Source: Rhodohalobacter sp. 614A
Lineage (GTDB): Bacteria > Bacteroidota > Rhodothermia > Balneolales > Balneolaceae
NCBI RefSeq assembly: GCF_021462415.1
Contig: NZ_JAKEDS010000001.1
Location: 62,001-126,000, forward strand
DNA: 64,000 nucleotides
Direction of reading: 5' to 3'
Shown: piece by piece, positions 62,651 to 64,000 of the stretch
Layout: each line of letters starts with the position of its first letter
How positions within the stretch are numbered: the stretch's first letter is position 1
Notes under the pieces: generated by a model
Told to the model about the DNA's origin: nothing
What the model saw: the letters and a program-made list of their open reading frames with translations, nothing else
Database searches by the model: none
Position numbers and translations under genes: made by a program

Positions 62651-62963
62651 GTAAATGGTTATCAATTAAGCAAATTGTTCAGAAAAACAGCATCAAAAAA
62701 CGTTTTTCACAAAATATTCTCTAAATATTGAGAACCTTAATTTTAGCTATTCGTGCCGCCGTCTACAAGATTTTTTTGATTTTCACCAATCAAAGTTACA
62801 AAAGCGCTTCCAGTTTTTTTGCGCTGTTTTTTTTGCACAACGGTTGTAGATTGAACCTGTATTGCTTTAGTTGGTTCCTGTAAACCATGACATTGGCAGT
62901 TCTTTTTTTGTTGAAATGTACTGTCGAAATACTCATTGCTCGAACTATAAATAAATTTTCGCC
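62651..62963. promoter_or_regulatory. Divergent promoter region thrA/proC
   Basis: A 313-base gap between divergent genes. It holds AT-rich DNA, a short palindrome AAAAACGTTTTT near 62700 and one AAGCGCTT at 62802-62809. No threonine leader peptide or riboswitch was recognised. Confidence 0.4.
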
Positions 62964-63773
62964 ATGGATTTTAGTGAAAAAAAAGCCACCATTTTAGGCG
63001 CCGGTAATATTGGATGCTCAATTGCAAACGGATTGACTGCGTCCGAAATTTTCAAGCCAAGCCAAATGTATCTTACACGACGGCGTACGGATAAACTCAA
63101 CGAATATGCAGAAAAAGGATATCTGGTTACGTCAGATAATATTGAAGCTGTTAAACATTCTGATGTCATCATAGCCTGTGTGGAACCCCATCAACTGGAT
63201 GGTATTCTGAAAGAAATTGCACCTGCCCTCGATGCAGAAAAACATCTTTTAGTCTCCGTTGTGTCAGGAGCGAAAATCAAAGACATCCAAAAAAATGTAC
63301 CTGAAGGAGTTGCTGTAGTGCGGGCAATGCCAAACACAGCTATTGCCATCCGGGAATCGATGACCTGCATCTGTTCTGAATCCAAAGATTCCGGTCCCAT
63401 CGAAACTACCAAAGCTATCTTCGACACAGTTGGAGTAACACTGGAAATCCGGGAAGAACAAATGTCTTCGGCTACGGCTCTTTGTGCATGCGGAATTGCT
63501 TTCTTTTTGCGGGCCATTCGTGCCGCTTCTCAGGGAGGAATTGAGATCGGGTTTCACTCCAATGAATCCATCACGATGGCGGCGCAAACTGCGAAAGGTG
63601 CAGCTTCACTTTTAGGAGCCATGAAAAATCACCCTGAGTACGAAATTGATCGTGTAACCACGCCGAAAGGTTGTACTATTTCCGGCCTGAACCAGATGGA
63701 GCACGGCGGTTTCAGTTCGGCCATGATTAAAGGAATTCTGACTTCCGCAGAGAAAGCTGAGAAGCTTTATTAG
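62964..63773 (+). CDS. proC: Pyrroline-5-carboxylate reductase
   Basis: 269 residues. Rossmann motif ATILGAGNIGCSIANGL at the start, VSVVSGAKIKDIQ, VVRAMPNTAIAIRESMTCIC and the C-terminal helix GCTISGLNQMEHGGFSSAMIKGI, all diagnostic of ProC. Reduces 1-pyrroline-5-carboxylate to proline with NAD(P)H in the cytoplasm. Divergent from thrA; followed by a terminator shared with, or belonging to, the converging gene. Confidence 0.95.
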   Translation: MDFSEKKATILGAGNIGCSIANGLTASEIFKPSQMYLTRRRTDKLNEYAEKGYLVTSDNIEAVKHSDVIIACVEPHQLDGILKEIAPALDAEKHLLVSVVSGAKIKDIQKNVPEGVAVVRAMPNTAIAIRESMTCICSESKDSGPIETTKAIFDTVGVTLEIREEQMSSATALCACGIAFFLRAIRAASQGGIEIGFHSNESITMAAQTAKGAASLLGAMKNHPEYEIDRVTTPKGCTISGLNQMEHGGFSSAMIKGILTSAEKAEKLY

Positions 63774-63785
63774 ACCCATAAAAAA

Positions 63786-63813
63786 AACCCACAGTCAAAC
63801 GGACCTGTGGGTT
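63786..63813 (-). terminator. Intrinsic terminator between converging genes
   Basis: AACCCACAG and its complement CTGTGGGTT around a 10-base loop; seven A on the plus side give a T-tract to minus-strand transcripts. It terminates the gene that ends at 63839 and may also stop proC transcripts. Confidence 0.8.
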
Positions 63814-63838
63814 GGGATTGGGAACTCTTAAAAAATCT

Positions 63839-64000
63839 CTACAGAAGAACCGTTTTTTTATCCGGACTTTTCAAACCGGCATCTTTCTTCGGCTCTACTG
63901 CACTTCTCTTATATTCCTCTAACGTGAATTCGTCGACCAGGATTGCATCATATCTTGCTTCTTCGGTCTTTCGAACCAGTTCGGCTTCATCCTGAGTTAT
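63839..64000 (-). CDS. Unrecognised protein, C-terminal fragment
   Basis: Frame open from the window edge to TAG at 63839-63841, 53 codons. Visible residues include DEAELVRKTEEARYDAILVD, EFTLEEYKRSAVEPKKDAG and the ending SPDKKTVLL; strongly charged and probably a helical or flexible tail. No family recognised. Support comes from the terminator placed just past its stop and from the convergent arrangement with proC. Confidence 0.55.
   Translation of the reverse strand: MTQDEAELVRKTEEARYDAILVDEFTLEEYKRSAVEPKKDAGLKSPDKKTVLL

Noticed and set aside
62799-62812. CAAAAGCGCTTCCA upstream of thrA/proC, like the susC LacI sites
   Set aside because: The 8-base core is short, the flanks do not fit the TGTAA/TTACA ends, and neither neighbour is a sugar gene.
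62651-62963. Threonine attenuator upstream of thrA
   Set aside because: No leader peptide rich in Thr or Ile codons and no terminator/antiterminator pair could be found.
1-64000. CRISPR arrays, rRNA, tRNA, insertion sequences, prophage genes
   Set aside because: Looked for regular direct repeats, RNA-gene signatures and transposase or integrase motifs; none were seen.

Overview
The window reads as a chromosomal segment of a Bacteroidota/Balneolota-type marine or saline heterotroph. Reasons seen in the sequence: three SusC/SusD pairs, many SPI/SPII signal peptides on glycan-active proteins, four type I sulfatases, weak Shine-Dalgarno signals, AT-rich promoters, and a thrABC operon with a fused aspartokinase/homoserine dehydrogenase. 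No rRNA, tRNA, CRISPR array, transposase or integrase was found.

Layout. (1) 1-1721: tail of an NTF2-like protein, a mostly empty stretch and a low-GC secreted esterase. (2) 1775-29494: a sialic-acid-type utilisation locus. It has a sialate O-acetylesterase, three sialidase-superfamily (Asp-box) propellers, two GH32/43-like propellers, two FAD-dependent oxidoreductases, three Kelch-mutarotase/sodium-solute symporter fusions, a SusC-SusD-fasciclin operon, an N-acetylneuraminate lyase, a cupin gene broken by one frameshift, and a FadR-type GntR regulator. Four inverted repeats of the form TTTGT-N3-ACAAA lie in the promoters of this block (6074, 14557, 24091, 29503), one of them directly upstream of the gntR gene, which points to a local regulon. 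(3) 29703-57582: a second locus for a sulfated glycan: two paralogous SusC/SusD pairs, four sulfatases, two more Asp-box propellers, an FG-GAP/VCBS protein, a symporter without Kelch domain, an aldolase of the DHDPS/NAL family, L-fucose/D-arabinose isomerase, an FGGY D-ribulokinase-like enzyme and a LacI-family regulator. Copies of TGTAAnCGnTTACA and the related AAGCGCTT element sit upstream of both susC genes, of the sialidase-kinase-isomerase operon and of lacI. (4) 57745-63773: housekeeping amino-acid genes thrC, thrB, thrA and, divergently, proC; then the end of an unrecognised minus-strand gene.

How it may work (inference). SusCD complexes import oligosaccharides; secreted or lipid-anchored propellers, esterases and sulfatases trim them; Kelch domains in the periplasm equilibrate anomers of the released sugar beside the symporter pore; NanA splits the sialic acid in the cytoplasm. 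The FAD enzymes have no export signal and probably act on imported sugars or acids. In the second locus, isomerase plus D-ribulokinase would turn D-arabinose into D-ribulose 5-phosphate without an aldolase, or these enzymes act on L-fucose; the sequence does not settle which. ManNAc kinase/epimerase genes, canonical GH29/GH95 fucosidases and a sulfatase-maturing enzyme were not seen.
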